34,049 bases of DNA from the NCBI GenBank assembly GCA_027886975.1, contig JAPCJK010000011.1, positions 1 through 34,049 on the forward strand, written 5' to 3'. The stretch comes from Nitrososphaerota archaeon (lineage in GTDB: Archaea; Thermoproteota; Nitrososphaeria; Nitrososphaerales; Gagatemarchaeaceae). The notes below the pieces were generated by a model. The model was not told where the DNA came from. It was given only the letters and a program-made list of their open reading frames with translations, and did no database searches. The stretch's first letter is position 1; each line of letters opens with the position of its first letter. The position numbers and the translations under genes are program-made. This document shows positions 17,339 through 26,519 of the stretch, in pieces.

Positions 17339-18396
17339 TAACTCGCGTGTCGCAGAGCGGCTTCGTAGGCGCTAAGCGTGGCAGATGCACTTCTAGACCA
17401 CGTGAACTTTTCGAGGACCGCTTGTCGTCCTCTATTCCCAAGGCTTTCTGCAAGTTCGTCATCTTCACAGAGTGACCGCAGGGCCTCCGCCAGGGCGGGC
17501 ACGTCCCCCGGGGGCGTCAACAGTCCTGTCTTCATGTCCTCGATTAGCTCCGGGAGACCCCCAGTCCGAGAAGCAACTACGGGGCGCCCGACGCTCATTG
17601 CTTCGAGGGGCACTATCCCCATCGGCTCGTAGACGCTGGGGACTGCTACAACGTCTGCGATTGAATAGTAGAGGGGCAGGTCATTCTGCGGAACGACCCC
17701 GGCGAAGGTCACTTTGGAATTGAGGGCCAGCTTCTGTGCCAATGACCTCAGTTCGCCTTCCATCTCGCCCCTGCCACAAACGACCAAGAAGAGGCCCGGG
17801 AGTCGTTCGCTAAGGATGGAAAAGGCACCTAGGAGATGATGGACCCCTTTTTTTGGAGCGAGGCGACCCACATACAGAATTACCTTCTTGTTCATGAGGC
17901 CCATCTTTTGCTTCAGCGCCCGCTGATCGATGCTTGGGCTGAAGAAGTTCGCATCTACCCCGTTGTATACGGTGAAATGCCTGGGTGCGTCCTTCCCAAG
18001 GAAGTTAGAAAGCCTTCTTCCCACGAAGTTGGAAACTGATATCAAAGCGTCGTAATGTCCAAGGGTGAACTTCATGAGCTGTCTCTTTGTCTTGCTTGGA
18101 TACCAGTAAGGCGGAGTGAACCCGTGTGCTGTGCAGACACAACATCCCGCCAGGATACGTGAAGCGAGAAGTCCCGAAATTACTGGAGGAATGCTCTTGA
18201 TACCCTGGATGTGTACTACGTCGAATCCCTTGCCAACCTTAGCTGTATAGTATCCTAAGGCTAGCAAAGAAGGCATGTCGACTAATGGAAAGATGGTGAC
18301 CTGATGGTTTCGCTTACGGAACTCCCTGGACAACTCGCGCGTGGCTGTGCTGACACCTCCGATTTCCTTGAAAGTGCTTATGAAAGCGATTCTCAT
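17338..18396 (-). CDS. Glycosyltransferase family 4
   Basis: KVILYVGRLAPKKGVHHLLGAF, IADVVAVPSVYEPMGIVPLEAMSVGRPVVASRTGGLPEL. Confidence 0.92.
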   Translation of the reverse strand: MRIAFISTFKEIGGVSTATRELSREFRKRNHQVTIFPLVDMPSLLALGYYTAKVGKGFDVVHIQGIKSIPPVISGLLASRILAGCCVCTAHGFTPPYWYPSKTKRQLMKFTLGHYDALISVSNFVGRRLSNFLGKDAPRHFTVYNGVDANFFSPSIDQRALKQKMGLMNKKVILYVGRLAPKKGVHHLLGAFSILSERLPGLFLVVCGRGEMEGELRSLAQKLALNSKVTFAGVVPQNDLPLYYSIADVVAVPSVYEPMGIVPLEAMSVGRPVVASRTGGLPELIEDMKTGLLTPPGDVPALAEALRSLCEDDELAESLGNRGRQAVLEKFTWSRSASATLSAYEAALRHAS

Positions 18397-18409
18397 CGGA
18401 CCGAACCTA

Positions 18410-19522
18410 TCAATCGGAGCCGTTTGGGGGACTCAAAGCCATTTCGAGCTTGTCAACGGCCTTGTCAATGCTGAACTCTGAGATTGCCCGCTCTTGGGCT
18501 TTTTTCCCCAATTTTCTGCGAAGCTCCGGGTCGATCAGGAGTTTCCTGATTGCTTGTTCGAGAGCCTGGGCGTCATCCTCGGGAACCAGCAGACCAGTCT
18601 TGCCGTCGAGGACCGCTTCAGAGATCCCACCGGTCCTCGTGCCGACAGAAGGCATCCCGAATACTCCAGCCTCTAAGAATACAGTCCCGAATCCCTCTAC
18701 GTCGCCTCCTGTACTTCTCGCTGGAAGGACGAGCACATCGGCCATGGCGAACCGGTCGTACAGCTCCGAGCCCACCAGTGCTCCGTGGAACTTGACCCTT
18801 CCGCCAAGAGAAAGGTCCGCTGCCAGGCGTTTGAGGGTGGGCATTTCCGGCCCGTCCCCTACGATGTCAAACTCAATGTCCGGCATGTCGACCTGTAAGG
18901 ACTTGAAGGCTTTCAAAAGGAGGTCCACCCCCTTCCTCAACACCAGCCTTCCGACAAAGAGGACTCTTGGCCTGTCTTCCTCCCGACGGGTGAAAGTCGC
19001 CTCCTCGCGGATCTTGGGATCGACTGACGGATAGATGACCATGTACTTGTTTCCTCTCGAAAGGATGCTCTCGGTGAACCTTGAATTGACGGCTACAACG
19101 CTCGCAAGTCTCAGAGCGAAGAGAAGGAGTATCTTCTCCGCCATTTTCGTTCTTGCTTGCAATACGTCCCGGCCGTAAAGGAAGACCACAACACGACGCC
19201 CGCTTGCGCGGCAGTAGGCCGAGAGCGCCAGCCCGTAGAGCGTTATTGATCCGCTGACGAGGAGCAGAGCACTCAGAGAGTCTTTTATGACCATACTTAT
19301 CGAAGTGTAGAGTGAAGAAGGCAATCGCGCGGTCGACGAATTCAACCTGACGATGCTGGGGTCGCCTTCCACTCTTTTGACTTGCAGGTATCCTGGGGAA
19401 AGACTGGCAGTTTCCACAAAGTGCCCTCTTCTCCGGAGCTCTACGGCATAGTGCCTGGACCGGCCCTCAATCCCACCTATGTTCTCCGGCGGGTCGAACG
19501 TTACCAGCAGGAGCCTCGTCAC
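18410..19522 (-). CDS. Glycosyltransferase family 4
   Basis: RVLFVGRLVLRKGVDLLLKAF, MADVLVLPARSTGGDVEGFGTVFLEAGVFGMPSVGTRTGGISEAV. Confidence 0.92.
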   Translation of the reverse strand: MTRLLLVTFDPPENIGGIEGRSRHYAVELRRRGHFVETASLSPGYLQVKRVEGDPSIVRLNSSTARLPSSLYTSISMVIKDSLSALLLVSGSITLYGLALSAYCRASGRRVVVFLYGRDVLQARTKMAEKILLLFALRLASVVAVNSRFTESILSRGNKYMVIYPSVDPKIREEATFTRREEDRPRVLFVGRLVLRKGVDLLLKAFKSLQVDMPDIEFDIVGDGPEMPTLKRLAADLSLGGRVKFHGALVGSELYDRFAMADVLVLPARSTGGDVEGFGTVFLEAGVFGMPSVGTRTGGISEAVLDGKTGLLVPEDDAQALEQAIRKLLIDPELRRKLGKKAQERAISEFSIDKAVDKLEMALSPPNGSD

Positions 19523-19614
19523 GTCAAGTTGTCTCTAGGCAAGCGACGCAAGGACTGCCACGCTGGGCCGAATCTGGAAACGAGTCAGTTTTGGAAACGC
19601 CGTGCTCAGCTGAG

Positions 19615-22479
19615 TCACCATTGGGATTCTAGCTTTCTGCGATTCAAGAATCCTCTGAGGAGATATAGAGAAGCACCGCTCCCCAATAGCGCGACCAGAG
19701 CGAGCATCGGGTAGCTCAAAGCGACTGCCACGGCGAGGGTGTTTGAGCCAGCCGAACTCTGGGCCACATCGTAGGTTAGGCCCATGTAGCTGACGTGAGC
19801 GGTGTAGGTCCCGAGAGGCACGTGTGTGAAGCTCGCCAGTCCGGCGCTGTCGGACCGAGACGCCAAGACTTGGCCGTTCGCGGTTGTAATCGATACCAAG
19901 GCTCCTTGAAGGGGCATCCCGAACATGTCTGTTATCTTTGTGGTAACGTCATAGACAAGGAGAGGGATCGTCCGGGTAGTCGGGGTAGTTGAAGGGATGA
20001 CGCTGGACTGTCCCCCCGGCCCGACGTCGATTCCCATATAGAATACGCTCTGAAGAGTGTATCGCGCCCCCTCCACAATCCAGACCTGGCCGCTCGCCGG
20101 GACGTCAACGCTTCCCGAAGGCCCATACAGGCTAGCGCTGTCTGGCCTTATTGGCGCACCTGCAGAGTCCGTGAACCTGAGTTGCAATAGGACCTGGGTC
20201 TGGTATTCGGCGATGACATCCATCGAGGAACTCACCTTCAGGGTGGCCTGTGGCGAGCTGCTCTTGATTGAACCAGACCATCGCTGGAATACCCACCTAG
20301 TCTGGTCGGACGTGGAGGATGTGGCGGTGATGCTGTGGTTGGAGCCCACTGGCCAGGAGAACACGGTGGGAAGTGTGTAGCTGGACCCGTCGACCTGTAT
20401 TGTGTGCGAGCCCTCCAAAGACCAGAAGGTCACTTCGGCTAGTGCCAGGGAGCCGGCGCTGAGCGGCCTGAAGATCGCCGCAAGAGCAGAATTGTTGTGT
20501 CTGATCGTAGCTGTGATTACTGTTGAGCTCCCAACGGACTGCCCGTCCAGTGTCCAGTGATCCAGCGTGTACCCCGCCATTGGGGAGGCAGTTGCCGAAA
20601 ACGAGCTGTTGGGCGCTGAAAGGTATCTGCCCGGGGCTGGAATCGTAGTTCCTCCACTTGACGGCAGGCTTTCGAGCAGTAAGTAGTATTGCATGGGCGC
20701 CGCCGAGACATACAGCGTATAAGTAACCGCGGCTGAGATTCCGCCCGAAGTTAGCGATACTATAACGAAGTAGGTCCCTGTGGATACCGCGGAAGAGACT
20801 TGGACCTGCATCGTAGAAGAGAAACTGCTAATGCTTTGAGTTGGTGAGAAGCTAACCGTAAATCCTGGGGCAAGGTTCGGGGCAGATAGAACTCCCATCT
20901 GGTTTGTTCCGTGCATGAATGCGGCCAAGTTGACAGTTACGACTCCGCCTTGAACGACCGACCCGATGGAGGGCGAGAGGCCCAGAGCTAATGAGGGTTG
21001 GGAAACAGAAGTGATTGTCGTTGTCGTGACTATCGTGGTTGTCGTCGTCGTGACACTAGTCGAAGTGGAGGTTGCAGTCGAGGACTGAGTCGACGTAGTG
21101 GTGCTAGTAGTCGATGACGTTGGGGAGCTTGTGGTGCTCGTCGAGGAGGAGCTCGTGGTCGTTGACGAAGCTGAGGTGGAGGAGCTCGAGGTCGTGGAGG
21201 TGGCGGAAGTGCTCGAGCTGGAGGAGGTCGACGTCGAAGTTGTTGTGGTTGGAGAAGTCGACGTTGTCGTCGAGGAAGTCGAAGTTGTGGGTGGCTGCGC
21301 TCCGGTGGAGGTCAAAAACACGCCGGGGTTAGCGGCAATCCAGCCGGAGACAGTGGCCCTGAAGGGAAGGTAGTCCCACATGAAGTGGCTGCTGACCCCT
21401 GACGCACCGGATTGGTAGGTGTAGGAGCAGCCGCAGGAGCTGAGGGCACCGTAACCGTTCGCCGTGTTGCCTCCGAGCAGGTAGACCCATTGACGGTTAA
21501 ACGCCGAGACAGAAGCCGCTGCTGCGACCGCTTGGTTGACGGTCGGGGGATAGCCGGCATTGGTGACCGGATTGTGACACGGGCCAATGTTGTTGTAACC
21601 AGTCCCGAGGTAGCCTTCCGCAAAGCTCAGGGTCGACCATGCGGGTTCGTTGTATCCATAGACTGTAGAGCACCCGATACTCGGGTACGGTTGGAGTCCG
21701 TCGCTCCCGATGGTCTGCCCGACGATGTTGGAGGAGCCAGACCCATCGTTGAGGTTCGCCTGGGTGTCCCCTGTCGGATAATTTGTGTGTGCTGTGAATT
21801 GATAGTTATTCGAGCCGCTATTCGTGCCCTGCCATCCCTGCGGGTAGTAGCTGACGAACTGCCATCCATTTGCTGTGATGACCCCTTTGGCCTGGGCGAA
21901 GGCGTTGTCCACCGTTGAGCCAGTCGCTCCGTTATCCACAATGTTGAGCTGCTCGACGGCGAAGCCGACGAAGCCAATGGATGAAGAATAGGGCGAACTG
22001 TGGAGGGTGGTCATGGTGTTGGTGAAACCCGTCCATTGGGATGGATTCGTTATGTCAAATGCGACCTCCAGCCCTACCTTGACGTTTGGGTACGCGTTTG
22101 CCTGCTGCATCAGCGAAAGGAGGAAGTTGATATTATTCTGATCGGTGATTTCTTGAATCCCATTGTTCATCAGAAGCTGGACTGTGGATGGGTAGGGTGG
22201 AGTCAGGAACATCCCATTGAAGAAAGAACTGGCAGAATATCCTGCTATCCTGAGGCTCCCGATTCCAATGAAACCGAATCCGAAGCGCTGGGGGGTCGAT
22301 GGGGTCAGGGGGCTCGAGGAGAACTGTGCCCCTGACCCGTGCCCGATTGCGTTCTGAAGCGCTTGAGCGAAGGCGGGGGAAGCGTAGGTCGAGGAGAGAA
22401 TCACGAGGAGTACAACGAATCCAGCTGACACGAGTTTCCGAGCGCGGACCCAATCGTTTCCCTTCGAGTCTGAATCCAA
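19615..22479 (-). CDS. Large secreted/membrane-anchored surface protein: shared N-terminal domain, S/T stalk, beta-repeat and CNA-B-like modules, C-terminal TM
   Basis: 954 aa; signal-like FVVLLVILSSTYASPAFA; shared domain; S/T stalk; YTLDHWTLDGQSVGSSTVITATIRHNNSALAAIF resembles divergent InlB-type beta-repeats; VTDMFGMPLQGALVSITTANG..GLASFTHVPLGTYTAHVSYMG resembles carboxypeptidase-regulatory/CNA-B; C-terminal hydrophobic helix. Confidence 0.85.
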   Translation of the reverse strand: MDSDSKGNDWVRARKLVSAGFVVLLVILSSTYASPAFAQALQNAIGHGSGAQFSSSPLTPSTPQRFGFGFIGIGSLRIAGYSASSFFNGMFLTPPYPSTVQLLMNNGIQEITDQNNINFLLSLMQQANAYPNVKVGLEVAFDITNPSQWTGFTNTMTTLHSSPYSSSIGFVGFAVEQLNIVDNGATGSTVDNAFAQAKGVITANGWQFVSYYPQGWQGTNSGSNNYQFTAHTNYPTGDTQANLNDGSGSSNIVGQTIGSDGLQPYPSIGCSTVYGYNEPAWSTLSFAEGYLGTGYNNIGPCHNPVTNAGYPPTVNQAVAAAASVSAFNRQWVYLLGGNTANGYGALSSCGCSYTYQSGASGVSSHFMWDYLPFRATVSGWIAANPGVFLTSTGAQPPTTSTSSTTTSTSPTTTTSTSTSSSSSTSATSTTSSSSTSASSTTTSSSSTSTTSSPTSSTTSTTTSTQSSTATSTSTSVTTTTTTIVTTTTITSVSQPSLALGLSPSIGSVVQGGVVTVNLAAFMHGTNQMGVLSAPNLAPGFTVSFSPTQSISSFSSTMQVQVSSAVSTGTYFVIVSLTSGGISAAVTYTLYVSAAPMQYYLLLESLPSSGGTTIPAPGRYLSAPNSSFSATASPMAGYTLDHWTLDGQSVGSSTVITATIRHNNSALAAIFRPLSAGSLALAEVTFWSLEGSHTIQVDGSSYTLPTVFSWPVGSNHSITATSSTSDQTRWVFQRWSGSIKSSSPQATLKVSSSMDVIAEYQTQVLLQLRFTDSAGAPIRPDSASLYGPSGSVDVPASGQVWIVEGARYTLQSVFYMGIDVGPGGQSSVIPSTTPTTRTIPLLVYDVTTKITDMFGMPLQGALVSITTANGQVLASRSDSAGLASFTHVPLGTYTAHVSYMGLTYDVAQSSAGSNTLAVAVALSYPMLALVALLGSGASLYLLRGFLNRRKLESQW

Positions 22480-22624
22480 CTAGAACCGAAATCAAAAGTT
22501 TTCACTTCGTTAATGATACTTGCCGACTCATAAGATAGATTTTGGACATATCTTCCAATTCTATCATTGCAATATTTTTTCCTCGCACTGCATACAGCTA
22601 CCAAGCCTTCAAACTGAAAGTGTC

Positions 22625-24073
22625 TCAACCGTTTCCAGCCAAGTTATTGCTTCTGGACCGACTCCCGCGCCGGGCCAACAACGAAGGTCGAGCCAGGACA
22701 GCGAGCACCCCGAGGTCAACGATGAGGGCTATTGAGGCGATGGTGAAGACGGTACCGTCTGGCCCTGATTGGCTTGGGGTCGTAGAGGTCTGTGTACTTC
22801 CGCTTTCGGTCTTCCCAGTGCTGATGGTTGTCGTAGACGTCGTCGGGTATGAAGTTGTCCTAGTACTTGTGGTGGCCGACGTGGAACTAACAAATGACAC
22901 CGTTGTCGCGGAGTCGCTTGTCTGGCTCGCGGATGAACTACTTGTCGTGGTAGAGGAAGTCCTCGTCAGATTTCCAAGCAAGAAGATCCCTGGATTGGCC
23001 TGGACCCAGCTGTTCACGGTTCCTCTGAATACAACGTTGTCCCAGAGGAAGTGTGAGCTCACCCCCGAGGCTCCGACTGAGTAGGTGTAGATGCACCCGC
23101 AGGAACTTAATGCTCCGTAGCCGTCGGCAGAGTTTCCACCAAGTATCAGCACCCATTGGCGGTTCGACGCAGGGAGTGAAGCCGCTGCTGAAATCGCCTG
23201 GTCTATCGTGGGTGGGAAGCCGCTGCTAGTCACGATGTTGTGGCAGGGCGCGGGGCTGTTGTAACCGCTCCCCAGAAAACCTTCGGCAAAGGTCTGAGTC
23301 GACCAGGCCGGCATATCGTATCCGTATACGCTCGAACATCCAACGCTGGGGAAGGGCTGTAATCCATCCGAGCCGATGGTCTGCCCTACGATGTTGGTGG
23401 AACCCAATCCGTCGTTAAGGTTGGCCTGCGTGTCGCCAGTGGGGTAGTTTGTGTGGTCGGTGAAAAGCCAATTGTTGGAGCCTCCAATGGTGCCTTGCCA
23501 GCCCTGGGGATAATAGCTGATGAACTGCCATCCATTCCCAGTGATGATCTCATTGGCCTGAGAGAATGCGTTGTCGACCAAGACCCCAACTGCCCCGCCG
23601 TCTATGATGTTGAGTTGTTCGACGGCGAATCCTACGAAGCCAATGGAGGAGGAATACGGGGAACTTTTCAATATGTTGATTGTACTAACAAACACCGACC
23701 ATTGGGTCGAGTCACTAACGTTGAACGCAACTTCCAAGCCGATCTTGATGTTGGGATAGGCGCTTGCATACTGCATAAGCGAGAGGATGAAGTTCACGTT
23801 ATTCTGGTCCATGATTTCGCCGATGCCGTTGTTTTCGAGCAGTTGGACCGTCGAAGGATATGGAGGGGTGAGAAAGTAACCCTTGAAGAATGAGCTCGCA
23901 GAGAAGCCCGCTCCCCTGAGGCTCCCGATACCAATGAAGCCGAATCCAAGTCTTCTTTGCGGTGACGAAGCGGCGCCGGACTGGGGCGCGAGATAGAGGA
24001 AGGCGGGAATTAGCAAGATAATCACGACTCCAAGGGAGAAGGCCGGGCGGGCGATACCTCTAGAAGTAATCAT
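22625..24073 (-). CDS. Secreted/membrane-anchored surface protein, tandem paralogue of 19615-22479
   Basis: 482 aa; signal FSLGVVIILLIPAFLYLA; N-terminal domain very similar to the neighbour (NWLFTDHTNYPTGDTQANLNDGLGSTNIVGQTIGSDGLQPFPSVGCSSVYGYD); S/T stalk; C-terminal TM plus basic tail. Confidence 0.85.
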   Translation of the reverse strand: MITSRGIARPAFSLGVVIILLIPAFLYLAPQSGAASSPQRRLGFGFIGIGSLRGAGFSASSFFKGYFLTPPYPSTVQLLENNGIGEIMDQNNVNFILSLMQYASAYPNIKIGLEVAFNVSDSTQWSVFVSTINILKSSPYSSSIGFVGFAVEQLNIIDGGAVGVLVDNAFSQANEIITGNGWQFISYYPQGWQGTIGGSNNWLFTDHTNYPTGDTQANLNDGLGSTNIVGQTIGSDGLQPFPSVGCSSVYGYDMPAWSTQTFAEGFLGSGYNSPAPCHNIVTSSGFPPTIDQAISAAASLPASNRQWVLILGGNSADGYGALSSCGCIYTYSVGASGVSSHFLWDNVVFRGTVNSWVQANPGIFLLGNLTRTSSTTTSSSSASQTSDSATTVSFVSSTSATTSTRTTSYPTTSTTTISTGKTESGSTQTSTTPSQSGPDGTVFTIASIALIVDLGVLAVLARPSLLARRGSRSRSNNLAGNG

Positions 24074-24095
24074 TGCGGGATGTGCAGTTTCCGGA

Positions 24096-25286
24096 CTATG
24101 GGACCGTACCTATCTGTCGTGATTCTTCCTGGGCCTTCGCTAAGAGCTGGGTCCTCCCTCCTCGCTCCAGCCCGACGAGTGACTCATAGGCCTCCACTAC
24201 TTGAGGGGCGACCTTCTTGATATCGTAAGATGATTCCGCCAACGCCCTGCTCTCTTCCGCCAGCTCTTGGAGCCTGCTTGGATCCCGTGACAGCTCAAGG
24301 AATGCTCGCGCGAGGGCTCCTGGGTCCTCCGGCGGTGCGAACACTGCGTTCCCGCAGGTCACCTCCCTGAAGATGGGATTGTCCGAGCAGACTATTGGAA
24401 GGCCCATTGACATCGCTTCCGCAAGGGCCACCGGAAATACCTCCCCCCCGGCGAATCCAGTAGTGTAGATGCAGAAGGCGTCAGCCGCCGCATAGAATGG
24501 CCTGGGATCCTCGACCCTTCCAGTGAAAATCACCCCCGGGTAACGCTCGCTGAGATATCTCGCGAATTTGTCAGTGGCAGTGGGAGCCCCTCCGATAATC
24601 AGCGCGGAGTCGAGCTTATCCCTGAGCATCTCGTAGGCCCTGCAGATGTCCTCGATGCCCTTTGTCCGCTTGATCTTCCCGAAGTACAGAATGACAAACT
24701 TGCCATCTAGACCAAGGGTCTCACGAACGGAACTCCTGACGGCCCTTCTTGAATAATATCGGGTATCGACCATGTTGGGGATGACCCTTATCTTATCGGC
24801 GTTGATGCCCGAAACACTTTCGACCAGGTCTCTCTTGGCGACCGATGTAGGGGAGATGATTAGCCCCGCATGTCTGAACGAATTCGTCACAATTTGCTGG
24901 CCCATGTTGTGCCTAATGAAGTCCTGGGCGTACCAGGCATCCTCCCTTGTAACCGAGTTGTGAATGTGCACCACCCGGGGCGCACCGAGCAGAGGGAAGA
25001 GTGAGAGGATTTGTCCCTCGAACCCGTTGAAATGTATGATGTCATAGTCTCCGCCTCTGAGCTCTCTCCAAGCTCTAATCGCCCACTGGGAGTAGCCTCC
25101 GAACTCCCCCGTCCCTCCGCGTACCTGGTGGACCTGCGGGTCTTTGATATGGGTGCGATGGAACCGTGTTACCACGCTTACAGAGTGGCCGTCGAGTCGG
25201 AGCTCATTGCAGAGCATCTTGACTACATTCTCTACCCCCCCGGTCCCGTCAGGGGGGAACTTGGGCGCAACGAGGAGGATTTTCAT
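24096..25286 (-). CDS. Glycosyltransferase family 4
   Basis: MKILLVAPKFPPDGTGGVENVVKMLCNELRLDGHSV, FVILYFGKIKRTKGIEDICRAY, GGEVFPVALAEAMSMGLPIVCSD. Confidence 0.92.
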   Translation of the reverse strand: MKILLVAPKFPPDGTGGVENVVKMLCNELRLDGHSVSVVTRFHRTHIKDPQVHQVRGGTGEFGGYSQWAIRAWRELRGGDYDIIHFNGFEGQILSLFPLLGAPRVVHIHNSVTREDAWYAQDFIRHNMGQQIVTNSFRHAGLIISPTSVAKRDLVESVSGINADKIRVIPNMVDTRYYSRRAVRSSVRETLGLDGKFVILYFGKIKRTKGIEDICRAYEMLRDKLDSALIIGGAPTATDKFARYLSERYPGVIFTGRVEDPRPFYAAADAFCIYTTGFAGGEVFPVALAEAMSMGLPIVCSDNPIFREVTCGNAVFAPPEDPGALARAFLELSRDPSRLQELAEESRALAESSYDIKKVAPQVVEAYESLVGLERGGRTQLLAKAQEESRQIGTVP

Positions 25287-26296
25287 CTGTTTTCGTTGTC
25301 GCCTGCCCCGCTCAAGACTTCTTCGTAGAGCTGGGTCAATATTCTGGTCTGCTTCATCAGGTCGAATTTCTCAAGGACGTTACGGCGACCCGCCTCTCCC
25401 AGCCTAAGCAGTAGCTGCCGGTCCCCCGCAGTCCTTTCAAGCGCCGCCTGAAGAGCCGAAGGATCATTTGGAGGCACCAGGAGTGCCGATTCGCCCGGGA
25501 GGACGGTCTCTGGAATACCCCCTACACTCGACCCGACCCCTGGAATCCCACACGCCTGCGCTTCTATCATTACCATCCCCAGTGCTTCGGTTATCCCGCT
25601 GGGAAAGATTGTGCTGGGAAGAACGAACACGTCGAGGCTTCTGTAAAAGTCTGGGAGCCCGCTCCTGGGTAGCCATCCGAGGAATTCGACCTTGTCTGCT
25701 ATTCCAAGCTTTGCAGCCTGTTCTTGGACCCCAAGGTCGTTTCCGCCTCCTCCTGCTACCTTGAGCACCGCATTGGGAGCCGACTTCGTCAATCCTTTGA
25801 ATGCTTCGAGCAAAGTGCCGAGTCCCTTGACCTTGTCGAAGCGACCTGCCGCACCGAGCACGAACCTTCCGTCCTGGGAGCGAGGTGCGCCCGGACTGAA
25901 CAGTTTAGTGTCAACTCCGGGGCTGACTACGTTGGCGGCGAATCCGTTCCCCATGATGGAGCTTGCTCGGTCGCAAACATATTGGGAGACTGCGATGATC
26001 TCGTCTGCATAGCCGAGCGTCCTTCGGAGGACTTCGAGCGTATCAACGTCTGGCGACTTTTTCACACTGTCTTCTCCGTAGAGAGTCATGACCAAGGGAA
26101 CATGGAGATGTAGCTTGAGCTCATGGGAAGCTCGCCCCATCCACGAAAAGTGGCTGTGGATCAGACCCGGCTTTTCTCTCCTCGCCACTTCGAGCCAGTA
26201 GGGAACCCCAAACGATTCGCCCATCATCGCGGCCCTAGCCCTGATGGTGTTCTTCCTGAGGGCGCCCAAGGAGTGAAAGGCGAACACAGGGTCCAT
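25283..26296 (-). CDS. Glycosyltransferase family 4 (annotated start probably truncates N-terminus; homology-like frame open to 26506)
   Basis: FVLGAAGRFDKVKGLGTLLEAF, SLDVFVLPSTIFPSGITEALGMVMIEAQACGIPGVGSSVGGIPE; upstream in-frame KVAHVIDHFLPLNLPLIYDQIKSLALSNFSPLVLSLKRDNADVFP looks like GT4 N-terminal sequence. Confidence 0.88.
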   Translation of the reverse strand: MDPVFAFHSLGALRKNTIRARAAMMGESFGVPYWLEVARREKPGLIHSHFSWMGRASHELKLHLHVPLVMTLYGEDSVKKSPDVDTLEVLRRTLGYADEIIAVSQYVCDRASSIMGNGFAANVVSPGVDTKLFSPGAPRSQDGRFVLGAAGRFDKVKGLGTLLEAFKGLTKSAPNAVLKVAGGGGNDLGVQEQAAKLGIADKVEFLGWLPRSGLPDFYRSLDVFVLPSTIFPSGITEALGMVMIEAQACGIPGVGSSVGGIPETVLPGESALLVPPNDPSALQAALERTAGDRQLLLRLGEAGRRNVLEKFDLMKQTRILTQLYEEVLSGAGDNENR

Positions 26297-26519
26297 CGGG
26301 AAGACATCTGCGTTGTCTCGCTTTAGACTCAGGACAAGAGGCGAGAAGTTGGATAAAGCAAGAGATTTAATTTGGTCGTAGATCAGAGGAAGGTTCAGCG
26401 GCAGGAAATGGTCGATGACGTGGGCTACTTTTGGCGTCTCTCTTCCCTTTCCAGAGTCAGACCGAGACTCTCGATCTAAGATGCCGAACCGTTGACTCGA
26501 GCACTTCTATGCATCTCCC

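Noticed and set aside
19605-19614. Palindrome ctcagctgag just after the 954-aa gene, next to duplicated tggaaacg
   Set aside because: Too short to distinguish from chance; no T-tract or conserved context, so not called as terminator or site.
21016-21300. Simple-sequence tract as a mobile-element or CRISPR repeat
   Set aside because: It is the in-frame S/T-rich stalk coding region, with irregular triplet repeats.
21098-21373. ORF MVLVVDDVGELVVLVEEELVVVDEAEVEELEV... and similar Val/Glu-rich ORFs (e.g. 1245-1487)
   Set aside because: Antisense artefacts of the low-complexity Ser/Thr stalk codons of the surface proteins.
22542-23084. 180-aa plus-strand ORF
   Set aside because: Lies antisense to a surface-protein gene with clear signal, domain, stalk and TM; composition reflects antisense stalk.
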